From the IMG/VR virus record IMGVR_UViG_3300047471_000162, positions 1 to 64,000 of that record: DNA of 64,000 nt; one strand, given 5' to 3'. Positions 13,214 to 19,931 of the stretch are shown one piece after another. The notes below the pieces were generated by a model, which saw nothing but the letters and a program-made list of their open reading frames with translations, ran no database searches and had not been told where the DNA came from. Position 1 is the first letter of the stretch; each line of letters starts with the position of its first letter. The stretch is from a virus. The position numbers and the translations under genes are program-made.

Positions 13214-13990
13214 ATGGCACTTATGCCAAATGCAACTTGGATCGGCCCAACTCCTAACCGTTACATTGGTGGGATGACAGCCTATCACGTTGTAGTACTA
13301 CACATTGAAGAAGGAACTGACGCGGGTTCCCGCGCATGGTTCACAAATCCAGAATCTCAGGCTTCCGCCCATTTCTTAAATCCCAAGAGTGGTCCTCTTG
13401 AGCAGTTAATCGACTCAGATGACGCATCTTGGGCTCAGATGGCTGGAAATCATATTGCTATCTCTGTTGAGCATGCAGGAAATGCAGGAGATGACCTAAC
13501 ACCTTCTCAGCTTGAGAACGACGCACAGCTTCTAGCTTGGGCTCATTTCACTCATGGTATTCCACTTCAGTCCACTGATGATCCTAACGGATTTGGGTTG
13601 GGTTGGCATGGAATGGGTGGAGACGCTTGGGGTGGACATTTCGGATGCCCTGGAGAGCCTATAAAGGCTCGTAGAGACGCTATCGTAGCCAGAGCGGCAC
13701 AGATCCTAGGACAGGCTCCAACAGGCGCTCCCAGCCCCTCTCCAGCCCCTCAGGGACCCGGTTTCCCGGGTGAGTACCTATCTGTACAGTCTCCTATGCT
13801 TCACGACAACAATGTTAGAGTGTGGCAGCAGAAGATGCACGACAGAGGCTGGACAATCAGCGTTGATGGATGGTATGGTAATGCTTCAGCAAGTGTTTGC
13901 CGTCAGTTCCAGTCTGAAAAGGGATTGACAGCGGATGGTATTGTTGGACCTAAGACATGGTTCACGACCTGGAATTCTCCAGTAACGTAA
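13214..13990 (+). CDS. endolysin: N-acetylmuramoyl-L-alanine amidase with peptidoglycan-binding domain
   Basis: A 258-residue lysin. Residues ~15-165 form an Amidase_2/PGRP-type domain. Likely zinc ligands are the His of VVVLHIEEG and the His and Cys of HFGCPG; a conserved GWHGMGG lies between. A Pro/Ser/Ala-rich linker (residues ~172-188) leads to a C-terminal PG_binding_1 domain (YLSVQSPMLHDNN.. DGWYG.. VGPKTW). It cleaves the bond between muramic acid and the stem peptide to release progeny. AAGGAG precedes the ATG. No signal peptide is seen, so a holin is needed for export. Confidence 0.95.
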   Translation: MALMPNATWIGPTPNRYIGGMTAYHVVVLHIEEGTDAGSRAWFTNPESQASAHFLNPKSGPLEQLIDSDDASWAQMAGNHIAISVEHAGNAGDDLTPSQLENDAQLLAWAHFTHGIPLQSTDDPNGFGLGWHGMGGDAWGGHFGCPGEPIKARRDAIVARAAQILGQAPTGAPSPSPAPQGPGFPGEYLSVQSPMLHDNNVRVWQQKMHDRGWTISVDGWYGNASASVCRQFQSEKGLTADGIVGPKTWFTTWNSPVT

Positions 13991-13993
13991 GAC

Positions 13994-14022
13994 TTGACAC
14001 TACTCCCGCCTAGTGCTACAGT
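13994..14022 (+). promoter_or_regulatory. sigma70-type promoter with inverted repeat
   Basis: TTGACA, 17-nt spacer, TACAGT, just after the endolysin stop. CACTACT (13998-14004) and AGTAGTG (14020-14026) form an inverted repeat spanning spacer and -10, a possible operator. It would drive the Asn tRNA, Y RNA and TROVE region. Confidence 0.75.
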
Positions 14023-14081
14023 AGTGAATACGCCGAACGGAAGTATAAACAAAGATTTAGAACACTCCTAGTAGGCTTTAA

Positions 14082-14118
14082 TCCCGCATAGCTCAATGGC
14101 AGAGCACGTTATGTTAAA
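14082..14118 (+). pseudogene. 5' half of a tRNA (Asn-like), interrupted
   Basis: TCCCGCA, TA, then a perfect D-arm (GCTC..GAGC) and the anticodon region ending ATGTTAAA, which would give anticodon GTT. No matching 3' half (acceptor TGCGGGA) follows; an HNH gene begins 8 nt later. It is a tRNA remnant, probably broken by the HNH insertion. Confidence 0.7.
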
Positions 14119-14126
14119 CTATAGTT

Positions 14127-14543
14127 ATGAATAATGACTATATGAAAGTTTATATGCAACAGCGTAGGAATAATCGACGTGCTACACTAACAGAGCTTGC
14201 AGGAGCTATGTGTCAACTCTGCCCTTCAGTTGAAGGGTTAGAGTTTGACCATATAGACAAAGCTACTAAGCTATTCACTCTAAGTGGAGCTGGGCTGGAT
14301 AAGGCTTGGCAAAAAATACTTGACGAACTTGCCAAGTGTCAGCTACTATGTAGTGAGTGCCACAAAATTAAAACTAGTATTATGGTAGATCACATAGGTG
14401 GTCATAATAAAATTCTAGAACAAGATCTACTGCATGGTACTGCACGAATGTATACCCTTAAAGGGTGTAGATGTAGTATGTGCAGATTGGCTAAGAAACG
14501 CTATCGTAATAAGGAAATTCTTATTAATGAATTAGCATCTTAG
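14127..14543 (+). CDS. HNH endonuclease beside a broken tRNA
   Basis: A 138-residue protein with an HNH core: CQLCPSVEG, LEFDHID, then KCQLLCSECHKIKT, followed by a second CxCxxC cluster (CRCSMC) near the C terminus. It lies between a tRNA 5' half that stops at the anticodon loop and an intact tRNA-Asn(GTT) 6 nt downstream. The position suggests a homing nuclease that targets the tRNA-Asn anticodon region. There is no clear ribosome binding site at the ATG. Confidence 0.92.
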   Translation: MNNDYMKVYMQQRRNNRRATLTELAGAMCQLCPSVEGLEFDHIDKATKLFTLSGAGLDKAWQKILDELAKCQLLCSECHKIKTSIMVDHIGGHNKILEQDLLHGTARMYTLKGCRCSMCRLAKKRYRNKEILINELAS

Positions 14544-14549
14544 CGGTAT

Positions 14550-14625
14550 TCTCACGGGGCAGCTATTGGCAGCTGCAACGGTCTGTTAAACCGTCACCCT
14601 ACTGGTTCGATTCCAGTCGTGAGAG
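14550..14625 (+). tRNA. tRNA-Asn (GTT)
   Basis: Acceptor TCTCACG/CGTGAGA, anticodon stem ACGGT/ACCGT with loop CTGTTAA, T-arm TTCGATT. Intact copy next to the broken Asn-like half. Confidence 0.93.
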
Positions 14626-14630
14626 CTTGT

Positions 14631-14727
14631 AGGAAGTCTTAGACATGGGCTACGGTTCAATTCCGTAACAATGCTGGTGGGTGGTTGATCGCCACATGCC
14701 TTCTAGGTGCGAAACCTAGAGCTTCCT
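14631..14727 (+). ncRNA. cloverleaf-like RNA with a T-arm, not a normal tRNA
   Basis: AGGAAG/CTTCCT closes three hairpins: a tRNA-type T-arm TACGG-TTCAATT-CCGTA (14651-14667), TGGTG/CGCCA (14675-14694), and TCTAGG/CCTAGA with loop TGCGAAA (14702-14720). The arm order (T-arm first) is wrong for a tRNA. It lies just upstream of the Y-RNA array and may belong with it. Confidence 0.45.
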
Positions 14728-14736
14728 CATTGACTT

Positions 14737-14877
14737 GACAGCGATGCGTAGATAAGAGATACTTCAAGGGAACCCTTAGTCGTAGGTTCGAATCCTACCC
14801 GGCCGAACACTTCGGTTGGTAGCTCAGCGGTAGAGCAGGGGTAAGTAAAATTCTTTTATCGCTTCTTTCTAGCTGTC
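14737..14877 (+). ncRNA. Y-RNA-like element 1, with tRNA-like domain (YrlA type)
   Basis: Outer stem GACAGC/GCTGTC, internal loop GATGCGTA opposite GCTTCTTTCTA, upper stem GATAAGAG/CTTTTATC. Beyond the upper stem is a tRNA-like domain: T-arm GTAGG-TTCGAAT-CCTAC (14782-14798), acceptor-like CCGGCCGAA/TTCGGTTGG closed by a 3-nt loop, then a D-arm GCTC-AGCGGTA-GAGC. This permuted tRNA mimic is the hallmark of bacterial YrlA Y RNAs, which bind Ro60. The TROVE/Ro60 gene begins 420 nt downstream. Confidence 0.8.
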
Positions 14878-14886
14878 TTATAACTT

Positions 14887-14980
14887 AAGAGCCGATGCGT
14901 AGATCAGGGGTTACTTCCTCACTAATTCAAATGGTTGGGCCATAGCGCCCGTCTCCTCAGATCGCTTTTTCTAGGCCCTT
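14887..14980 (+). ncRNA. Y-RNA-like element 2
   Basis: Outer stem AAGAGCC/GGCCCTT (one mismatch), internal loop GATGCGTA opposite GCTTTTTCTA, upper stem starting GATC/GATC and extended by GG/CC pairs, then TTACTTCC as in elements 3 and 4. No tRNA-like domain. Confidence 0.75.
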
Positions 14981-14996
14981 ACGCTAACTTAATTTT

Positions 14997-15069
14997 TCTA
15001 CCCGATGCGCAGTTAACAGTTACTTCCTTCCAAAATATAAGCACTGTTAACGACTTTTTCTAGGGTGGA
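14997..15069 (+). ncRNA. Y-RNA-like element 3
   Basis: Outer stem TCTACCC/GGGTGGA, internal loop GATGCGCA opposite GACTTTTTCTA, upper stem GTTAACAGT/ACTGTTAAC (perfect 9 bp), loop with TACTTCC. The shortest element, 73 nt. Confidence 0.75.
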
Positions 15070-15080
15070 TCTCAAATTTC

Positions 15081-15208
15081 AGTTCCGATGCGAAGGTATA
15101 CTGGTTACTTCCCACTTGAAATGAGAACGGGAGGGTTTGAATCCCTCAAGGTCCACTCAGGGCCTGCATGACGCCAGTTAACACCAGAAGCCGCTATTTC
15201 TAGGAACT
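15081..15208 (+). ncRNA. Y-RNA-like element 4, partial tRNA-like domain
   Basis: Outer stem AGTTCC/GGAACT, internal loop GATGCGAAG opposite GCTATTTCTA, upper stem around CTGGTT/AACACCAG. The distal part carries a T-arm GAGGG-TTTGAAT-CCCTC (15131-15147) and an acceptor-like AGGTCC/GGGCCT, but no clear D-arm. It ends 91 nt before the TROVE start codon. Confidence 0.72.
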
Positions 15209-15298
15209 TATTTTTAATCCTCCCCATTGTCCGAGTTTTCTCGCACTAATGGGGTTTATTTTTCTCTAACCATGTACCACGATAAAGGAGGCAATACA

Positions 15299-16876
15299 AT
15301 GGCTAAGTTCAATCAGGTAGTTAAGACAGGTGTACAGTCCCCTATTAAGACTACAGTTAAGACTGTAAACGCTGATGGTTTCGCAGCATTTCAGAGGGAT
15401 ACCAAGTCAGAGCTGTTCCTCCTGGCAGTATCCAACTTTGTTGGGCAGGATATGTTCTATGAGAATGCAAAGAACCGTGATGACCGTTTTGCCAAGCTCT
15501 GCCAGGCAGTAGCTGTGCAGGATTCCGACTGGTTCCGCAAGTTCGTGGGTTGGCTCCGTAATGGTGCTCAGATGCGTTCTGCGTCCATCGTAGCGGCTGC
15601 TGAGGGTGCTAAGGCACTTCTAGACGCTGGCGCGGTGAATGGCTCTCCTAGGGCCCTTGTAGCGGCTTCTATGGCACGTGCTGATGAGCCTGGTGAGTTC
15701 CTGGCATACTGGACTTCTAAGTATGGTAAGAATCTGCCTCAGTCGATTAAGAAGGGTGTTGCTGATGCGGCTAACCGTCTCTACAACGAGTACTCTCTTC
15801 TTAAGTACGATACGGATTCCAAGGGGTTCCGTTTTGCTGATGTTCTTCAGCTTAGCCACGCTAAGGCAAAGGATGCAAAGCAGAACGACCTTTTCCACTA
15901 TGCACTGAACCGTCGTTATGGTAAGGAGCACGTTATTTGGCATCACAATGCGCAAATTCCATTGAATCTTCCTATGATTGACATTCGACGTTTTATTATG
16001 GATCTTCCAGTTAATAAGCGCCGTGACTACCTGTCAAAGGCTCCTGAAGCCTTTAAGAGTGCGGGTATGACTTGGGAGGCTCTTGCAGGATGGCTTCAGG
16101 GTCCTATGGATGCTCAGGCTTGGCAGTCAGTTATTCCCAACATGGGTTATATGGCACTGCTTCGTAACCTTCGTAACTTCCAGGAAGCGGGCGTGGATAC
16201 TAAGGTATTCAAGTCTGTGCTGACTAAGCTATCCAATAAGGATGAGGTTGCAAAGTCTCGTCAGTTCCCTTTCCGATTCCTGTCTGCCTACCAGGCAAAT
16301 CTGGGTAACCTCAAGATTGCTGCGGCTCTCGAAGAGGCACTAGAGTCTTCTCTTATTAACGTTCCGGCGCTATCTGGTAAGACTTTGATCCTGGTTGACC
16401 GCTCTGGTAGCATGTTCTGGAGCAATGATGACAAGATGAACCTGACGCTTGCCGATCAGGCAGCGATCTTCGGATCCTCTTTGGCACTGCGTGCTGAGAG
16501 TGCTACACTGGTCCAGTTCGGCTCTAGCTCCTCTGAGATCAACTTCCGCAAGGGAGATTCTGTTCTCAAGTTGGTCAAGGACAGTTTCATTGGGATGGGT
16601 GGCACAGCTACAGATCGTGCTATCAAGGCGCACTTCAAGGATCATGATCGTGTTATTCTCATCACTGATGAGCAGTACAACTCTGGTCATGCTCCTTCTG
16701 TACCTAAGGGCACTCCGATGTACACGTGGAACCTTGGTGGATACCCGGCTGCTCAGGCAGAGTCCGGTAGCAACAAGAAGCACACATTCGGTGGCTTGAC
16801 TGACAAGGCATTCAGTATGATCCCTATGCTTGAGTCTGGTCAGTCTGGCGTTTGGCCTTGGGATCTGGTAGAGTAG
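15299..16876 (+). CDS. Ro60 (TROVE domain) RNA-binding protein
   Basis: A 525-residue Ro60 orthologue. Residues ~25-350 are the TROVE region of helical repeats that form the RNA-binding ring. The C-terminal part is a von Willebrand A domain with an intact MIDAS: LVDRSGSM, the Thr of GGTATD, and the Asp of ITDEQ. Ro60 binds Y RNAs and misfolded RNAs; in Deinococcus a Y RNA tethers it to PNPase. The ATG at 15299 follows AAAGGAGG; an upstream in-frame start at 15227 lacks one. Four Y-RNA-like elements lie immediately upstream, so protein and RNA partners are encoded together. Effect on host or phage RNA is inference. Confidence 0.95.
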   Translation: MAKFNQVVKTGVQSPIKTTVKTVNADGFAAFQRDTKSELFLLAVSNFVGQDMFYENAKNRDDRFAKLCQAVAVQDSDWFRKFVGWLRNGAQMRSASIVAAAEGAKALLDAGAVNGSPRALVAASMARADEPGEFLAYWTSKYGKNLPQSIKKGVADAANRLYNEYSLLKYDTDSKGFRFADVLQLSHAKAKDAKQNDLFHYALNRRYGKEHVIWHHNAQIPLNLPMIDIRRFIMDLPVNKRRDYLSKAPEAFKSAGMTWEALAGWLQGPMDAQAWQSVIPNMGYMALLRNLRNFQEAGVDTKVFKSVLTKLSNKDEVAKSRQFPFRFLSAYQANLGNLKIAAALEEALESSLINVPALSGKTLILVDRSGSMFWSNDDKMNLTLADQAAIFGSSLALRAESATLVQFGSSSSEINFRKGDSVLKLVKDSFIGMGGTATDRAIKAHFKDHDRVILITDEQYNSGHAPSVPKGTPMYTWNLGGYPAAQAESGSNKKHTFGGLTDKAFSMIPMLESGQSGVWPWDLVE

Positions 16877-16903
16877 TTTTTACAAGATAAGGGTAAGTCT
16901 TTT

Positions 16904-16998
16904 CTAGAGGGAACCCTTGGGTACAAGATATGCTGAGTACAGATAGGCAAATGCTTGTAAACTGATCCTCCACCATCTGATTTGGGGGATGCCTCTAG
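16904..16998 (+). ncRNA. structured RNA candidate after TROVE
   Basis: CTAGAGG and CCTCTAG form a perfect closing stem enclosing GGG-AA-CCC, TACAAG/CTTGTA and ATCCTCC/GGGGGAT hairpins. It precedes tRNA-Ala. It contains CTTTTCTAG just upstream, similar to the Y-RNA 3' block, but no GATGCG partner, so it is not called a Y RNA. Confidence 0.4.
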
Positions 16999-17005
16999 GA
17001 GTCTT

Positions 17006-17079
17006 GGGCTTGTAGCTCCAATTGGAAGAGCAACTGATTTGCACTCAGTAGGTTGTCGGTTCGAGTCCGACCTGGTCCA
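17006..17079 (+). tRNA. tRNA-Ala (TGC)
   Basis: Anticodon stem ACTGA/TCAGT with loop TTTGCAC, T-arm GTCGG/CCGAC. The acceptor GGGCTTG/CTGGTCC has a G3-U70 wobble, the AlaRS identity element, and one T-T mismatch. Confidence 0.9.
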
Positions 17080-17112
17080 CTCCTGTACAGAAAACTACAA
17101 GGAGGCAAAATA

Positions 17113-17343
17113 ATGGCTAAGAACTACGTTAAGATTAATGGTATTAAGATTGGTCCTCCAGCACCCGGTGGCTGGACTGCTGAGGATGTTGCTTCTTGGA
17201 ATTTTGATGAGAACGGTACTCCGCGCAACCATAATCCTACGCGTTGTCAGTATGTAGGTGGACTTCTCACCAAGAGTCGTTGTACTCGCGATGCTGAATC
17301 TGGAAATGCCTACTGTTCTCGGCACATTGGCAAGGGTGCCTAA
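17113..17343 (+). CDS. small hypothetical protein with Cys/His cluster
   Basis: A 76-residue protein starting MAKNYVKING after AAGGAGG. The C-terminal half holds TRCQYVG, SRCTRD, AYCSRHIG, a likely zinc-binding Cys/His set. A longer frame from 17053 starts inside tRNA-Ala and is rejected. Function unknown. A GC-rich hairpin follows the stop. Confidence 0.75.
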   Translation: MAKNYVKINGIKIGPPAPGGWTAEDVASWNFDENGTPRNHNPTRCQYVGGLLTKSRCTRDAESGNAYCSRHIGKGA

Positions 17344-17350
17344 GTTAAAC

Positions 17351-17367
17351 AGGCGCGAAAGCGCCTT
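17351..17367 (+). terminator. hairpin after small gene
   Basis: AGGCGC-GAAA-GCGCCT: strong 6-bp stem with a GAAA loop, between the 17113-17343 gene and tRNA-Lys(CTT). There is only a weak T-run, so it may be an RNA-processing hairpin. Confidence 0.45.
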
Positions 17368-17369
17368 AT

Positions 17370-17440
17370 GCTCCGCAAGCATTAAGGTGATGTAACTGGC
17401 TCTTACCCAGTGGAACACGGTTCGATACCGTGGCGGAGTA
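17370..17440 (+). tRNA. tRNA-Lys (CTT)
   Basis: Acceptor GCTCCGC/GCGGAGT, anticodon stem ACTGG/CCAGT with loop CTCTTAC, T-arm CACGG/CCGTG. Confidence 0.93.
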
Positions 17441-17444
17441 CAAC

Positions 17445-17504
17445 ACGTAGTTGCAACTACGTATAGGTGTGTTGGGGTTCAACTCCCAGTGGTAAACAAC
17501 ACAC
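17445..17504 (+). other. two hairpins between Lys tRNAs
   Basis: A perfect 18-bp palindrome (ACGTAGTTG with its complement, 17445-17462), then GTGTGTTG/CAACACAC around a T-loop-like GGGGTTCAACTCCC. Possibly a degenerate tRNA or a structured RNA. Confidence 0.45.
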
Positions 17505-17510
17505 TGATTT

Positions 17511-17583
17511 GCCCCCTTAGCTCAATGGTAGAGTACCGGACTTTTAATCCGTGGAGTTGTCGGTTCGAGTCCGACAGGGGGCA
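17511..17583 (+). tRNA. tRNA-Lys (TTT)
   Basis: Acceptor GCCCCCT/AGGGGGC, anticodon stem CGGA/TCCG with loop CTTTTAA, T-arm GTCGG/CCGAC. Its 3' acceptor strand also supplies the AGGGGG before the next start codon. Confidence 0.94.
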
Positions 17584-17584
17584 C

Positions 17585-17722
17585 ATGGATGAAATATATG
17601 AATTTGGCAGTAAGGTCGCCTTTAGGTGTTCTGGTTGTGGTAAGACTGAAGGTGGCTTTATGGATAGAGTAGCAGCCCAGGTAGCTCTACGCTTACATAA
17701 GATTGGATGTAAGAAAAGTTGA
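17585..17722 (+). CDS. small zinc-ribbon-like protein, starts 2 nt after a tRNA
   Basis: A 45-residue protein (MDEIYEFGSKV..) with a CSGCGK knuckle and a late Cys, a possible zinc finger. The only ribosome-binding-like sequence is AGGGGG within the acceptor strand of tRNA-Lys, 4 nt before the ATG. Translation from the unprocessed transcript, or a leaderless message after tRNA cleavage, are both possible. The stop overlaps the TTG start of the next gene. Confidence 0.65.
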   Translation: MDEIYEFGSKVAFRCSGCGKTEGGFMDRVAAQVALRLHKIGCKKS

Positions 17723-18210
17723 CAGTACCCATTGCTGGTGATTTTGGATTAGTACCAATTAAGGGAACTACAGGTTTTCTTATACGAGTTGGTCAATGGC
17801 TCAATGGTGATGGCTTTAAGAACTATGAGCATGCTTTTGTATATATTGGTGACGATAAGATAGTAGAAGCTGAACCAGGCGGAGCTAGAGTAGCAGACCT
17901 TAGTGAGTACGATGGTCGTAGTGTCCTCTGGAGTACTGACAAGGTACAGTTGACCGATGAGCAGAGAACGGCCGTCGTAGGAGCGGCACAGGGCTTTGTA
18001 GGGGTACCCTACAGCTTCCTTGACTACCTACTCCTGGCTCTTAAGCGACTGCACATCTCAGTACCGATTTTGAACAAGCGTGTGCTAGAGTCCAAGCATC
18101 TTATCTGTAGTCAGCTAGTAGCTGAAGCTGAGGCAGTGGGAGGTATATTGCTAACGAGCAAGCCAGCGTATACAGTAACCCCAGCAGATCTAGCCAATAT
18201 AATCGCGTAA
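17719..18210 (+). CDS. NlpC/P60-like (permuted papain-type) hydrolase, TTG start
   Basis: A 163-residue protein resembling YiiX-type permuted papain-fold enzymes: GTTGFLIRVGQWL, then NYEHAFVYIGDD with the candidate catalytic His near residue 36, and later KHLICSQLVAEA with the candidate catalytic Cys near residue 130. His before Cys is the permuted order. Such enzymes cleave amide or ester bonds in peptidoglycan or lipids; the substrate is unknown. The TTG start overlaps the stop of the previous gene (TTGA). No signal peptide is seen. Confidence 0.8.
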   Translation: MTVPIAGDFGLVPIKGTTGFLIRVGQWLNGDGFKNYEHAFVYIGDDKIVEAEPGGARVADLSEYDGRSVLWSTDKVQLTDEQRTAVVGAAQGFVGVPYSFLDYLLLALKRLHISVPILNKRVLESKHLICSQLVAEAEAVGGILLTSKPAYTVTPADLANIIA

Positions 18211-18227
18211 TAAACAAGGAGGCAACC

Positions 18228-19136
18228 ATGTTTAATAAGCTTTTCAAGTCCAATACAATCCGAACCACTACCACAACTGTTATTGCATCTGGCAATGGTG
18301 CAGTAGCTGCTGGTGGGAGTATCACTGTTATTGGCAGCGGTAATCAGGTTGTAGGATCCGGCGCATATGGTAATGTGTTTACTACAGCTTTTAGTAACAA
18401 GGCTCTTCGTAGTGTGACTCTTCGATTTGGAGATACTACTAAGGCAGCTGTGAGTCTCAATAAGTCTGCTAGTGTGTCTCTGACTAAGAAGGTTGCCGAT
18501 TCTGTGGCATCCCTCAGTCGTGGAAAGATTATGGGTATCCGTATGGATGTTCTTGCTTTTATTGATGCATCAGGTTCTATGAACTATCTTTACAATAACA
18601 ACACTGTAGATGATGTCACTGAGCAGGGTTTGGCGCTAGCTATGACTATTGATGAGGACGGTGTTATTCCTACTGGTACCTTTGGCTCTAACTTCTCTTG
18701 GCGAGCTGATGTTACTCAGAATAACTACCAGGGTGTAGTTACCCGGGAGAATTTCTTTACAGGAGGTTCTACTAATCTTTCCGCTGCTCTCGCCTCTTTG
18801 GAGGAGGCAGCCAAGAAGGCTACTAATCCTATTTATGCCATGATCGTTACTGATGGCGCTCCGAATGATCGTGTGGATGTTGTAAAGCGCATTCGCCGCC
18901 TGTCTCAGTATCCTGTCTTTATCAAGTTCCTTGTTGTGGGCAATGATGCTCGTGCTTGGAAGTTTGTTGAGGATGACTTGAATAATATGGATAGTAGTCT
19001 GCGACTGGTGGATAATGTAAACTCCCGTAGGATCCTTAATCTTAACGAGTTGACTTCTGAGAAGTTTGCAGATCTTCTTACCGAAGAGTTGCCCGAGTGG
19101 GTTGATGCAGCTAAGGCTGCTGGTCTGCTTGTATAG
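18228..19136 (+). CDS. von Willebrand A domain protein (TerF-like)
   Basis: A 302-residue protein. The first ~75 residues are Gly/Ser/Thr/Ala-rich (VIASGNGAVAAGGSITV), perhaps an assembly or beta-repeat segment. From ~100 a vWA domain has a complete MIDAS: AFIDASGSM, the Thr of GGSTN, and the Asp of VTDGAP. The vWA is closest to those of tellurium-resistance-type proteins (inference from pattern). It follows the NlpC/P60-like gene by 17 nt with AAGGAGG, forming a two-gene unit. It is distinct from the vWA in the TROVE protein. Confidence 0.9.
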   Translation: MFNKLFKSNTIRTTTTTVIASGNGAVAAGGSITVIGSGNQVVGSGAYGNVFTTAFSNKALRSVTLRFGDTTKAAVSLNKSASVSLTKKVADSVASLSRGKIMGIRMDVLAFIDASGSMNYLYNNNTVDDVTEQGLALAMTIDEDGVIPTGTFGSNFSWRADVTQNNYQGVVTRENFFTGGSTNLSAALASLEEAAKKATNPIYAMIVTDGAPNDRVDVVKRIRRLSQYPVFIKFLVVGNDARAWKFVEDDLNNMDSSLRLVDNVNSRRILNLNELTSEKFADLLTEELPEWVDAAKAAGLLV

Positions 19137-19142
19137 TATTAA

Positions 19143-19160
19143 GTAGCCCTTTGGGGCTAT
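19143..19160 (+). terminator. short hairpin after the vWA gene
   Basis: TAGCCC-TTTG-GGGCTA stem followed by TATATG. It separates the vWA gene from tRNA-Arg. Confidence 0.4.
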
Positions 19161-19162
19161 AT

Positions 19163-19235
19163 GTCACCGTAGCTCAGGGGATAGAGCACTTCGCTACGAA
19201 CGAAGGGGTCGGGGGTTCAAATCCCTCCGGTGACA
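19163..19235 (+). tRNA. tRNA-Arg (ACG)
   Basis: Acceptor GTCACCG/CGGTGAC, anticodon stem CTTCG/CGAAG with loop CTACGAA, T-arm TTCAAAT. A34 would need conversion to inosine by the host enzyme. Confidence 0.93.
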
Positions 19236-19343
19236 CAGGGATACCTAAACCATGTTGAGACGCACCCTAGAAAGCCTTAATATATGGTGGCTCCGCCAGA
19301 GGCCATAATGATCTGGTTTTATACTTCAAGCACGGAGGTTTAC

Positions 19344-19844
19344 TTGTCTCGTACTTATAGCCATCGTCCTCATTGGGTTAAGCTAAACGATCCTAAAACA
19401 CCTACTAAAGAACGTCATCAGCACTACGTAGTAAAGAAGGAAAAAGTAGGAGAAGAATTAGTAGAGACGTATGCATGGCGCCGAGATTTGGATATGCCAA
19501 AGCATACATATACAAGAGCTATCTACTATCGATGGACTGAGCAAGTTCCCTGTACTATTGACATTCCAGAGCATAGCTGGCAAGATCGCAGTAAGTATCC
19601 TGATAAGCTGTGCGATAAACGACTACTATTTACTGTAGGCTGTCCTTGCTGCTCTCGCCGCTACACGAAGCGCTTGACCAACGGAGCTAGACGTAGTAAG
19701 GTTAACCAAGCAATGAATAGTGCAGTACGGGATCTGGGCAAGTGGATACTTCTACCAGATGATGTTATTGCGTATGATGAAGCTTGGGATGATGTTGACA
19801 TCAATCCTGTTAGCAAGTACGATAGTCCTTATTGGTGGGACTAG
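19344..19844 (+). CDS. hypothetical protein with CPCC zinc motif
   Basis: A 166-residue basic protein, Trp/Tyr/His-rich, with CDKRLLFTVGCPCCSRRY near the middle as a possible zinc site. I do not recognise the family. The TTG at 19344 is preferred because GGAGG lies 6 nt before it; the frame stays open upstream to an ATG at 19284 that has no ribosome binding site. It stands between two Arg tRNAs. Confidence 0.7.
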   Translation: MSRTYSHRPHWVKLNDPKTPTKERHQHYVVKKEKVGEELVETYAWRRDLDMPKHTYTRAIYYRWTEQVPCTIDIPEHSWQDRSKYPDKLCDKRLLFTVGCPCCSRRYTKRLTNGARRSKVNQAMNSAVRDLGKWILLPDDVIAYDEAWDDVDINPVSKYDSPYWWD

Positions 19845-19858
19845 CCCGAAAGGGTATC

Positions 19859-19931
19859 GCCTCTGTAGCTCAAGGGATAGAGCAAGCGGTTTCTACCCGC
19901 TAGGTTGGGAGTTCGAATCTCTCCAGGGGCA
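19859..19931 (+). tRNA. tRNA-Arg (TCT)
   Basis: Acceptor GCCTCTG/CAGGGGC, anticodon stem AGCGG/CCGCT with loop TTTCTAC, T-arm TTCGAAT. Confidence 0.94.

Noticed and set aside
14082-14640. Group I intron in tRNA-Asn
   Set aside because: The 5' tRNA half stops at the anticodon loop, a classic intron site, but no matching 3' tRNA half with acceptor TGCGGGA was found and no intron core was recognised; a broken gene fits better.
14735-14763. TTGACA-N17-GATACT promoter-like sequence
   Set aside because: It overlaps the outer stem and internal loop of Y-RNA element 1; transcription from it would omit the paired 5' strand, so the match is more likely chance.
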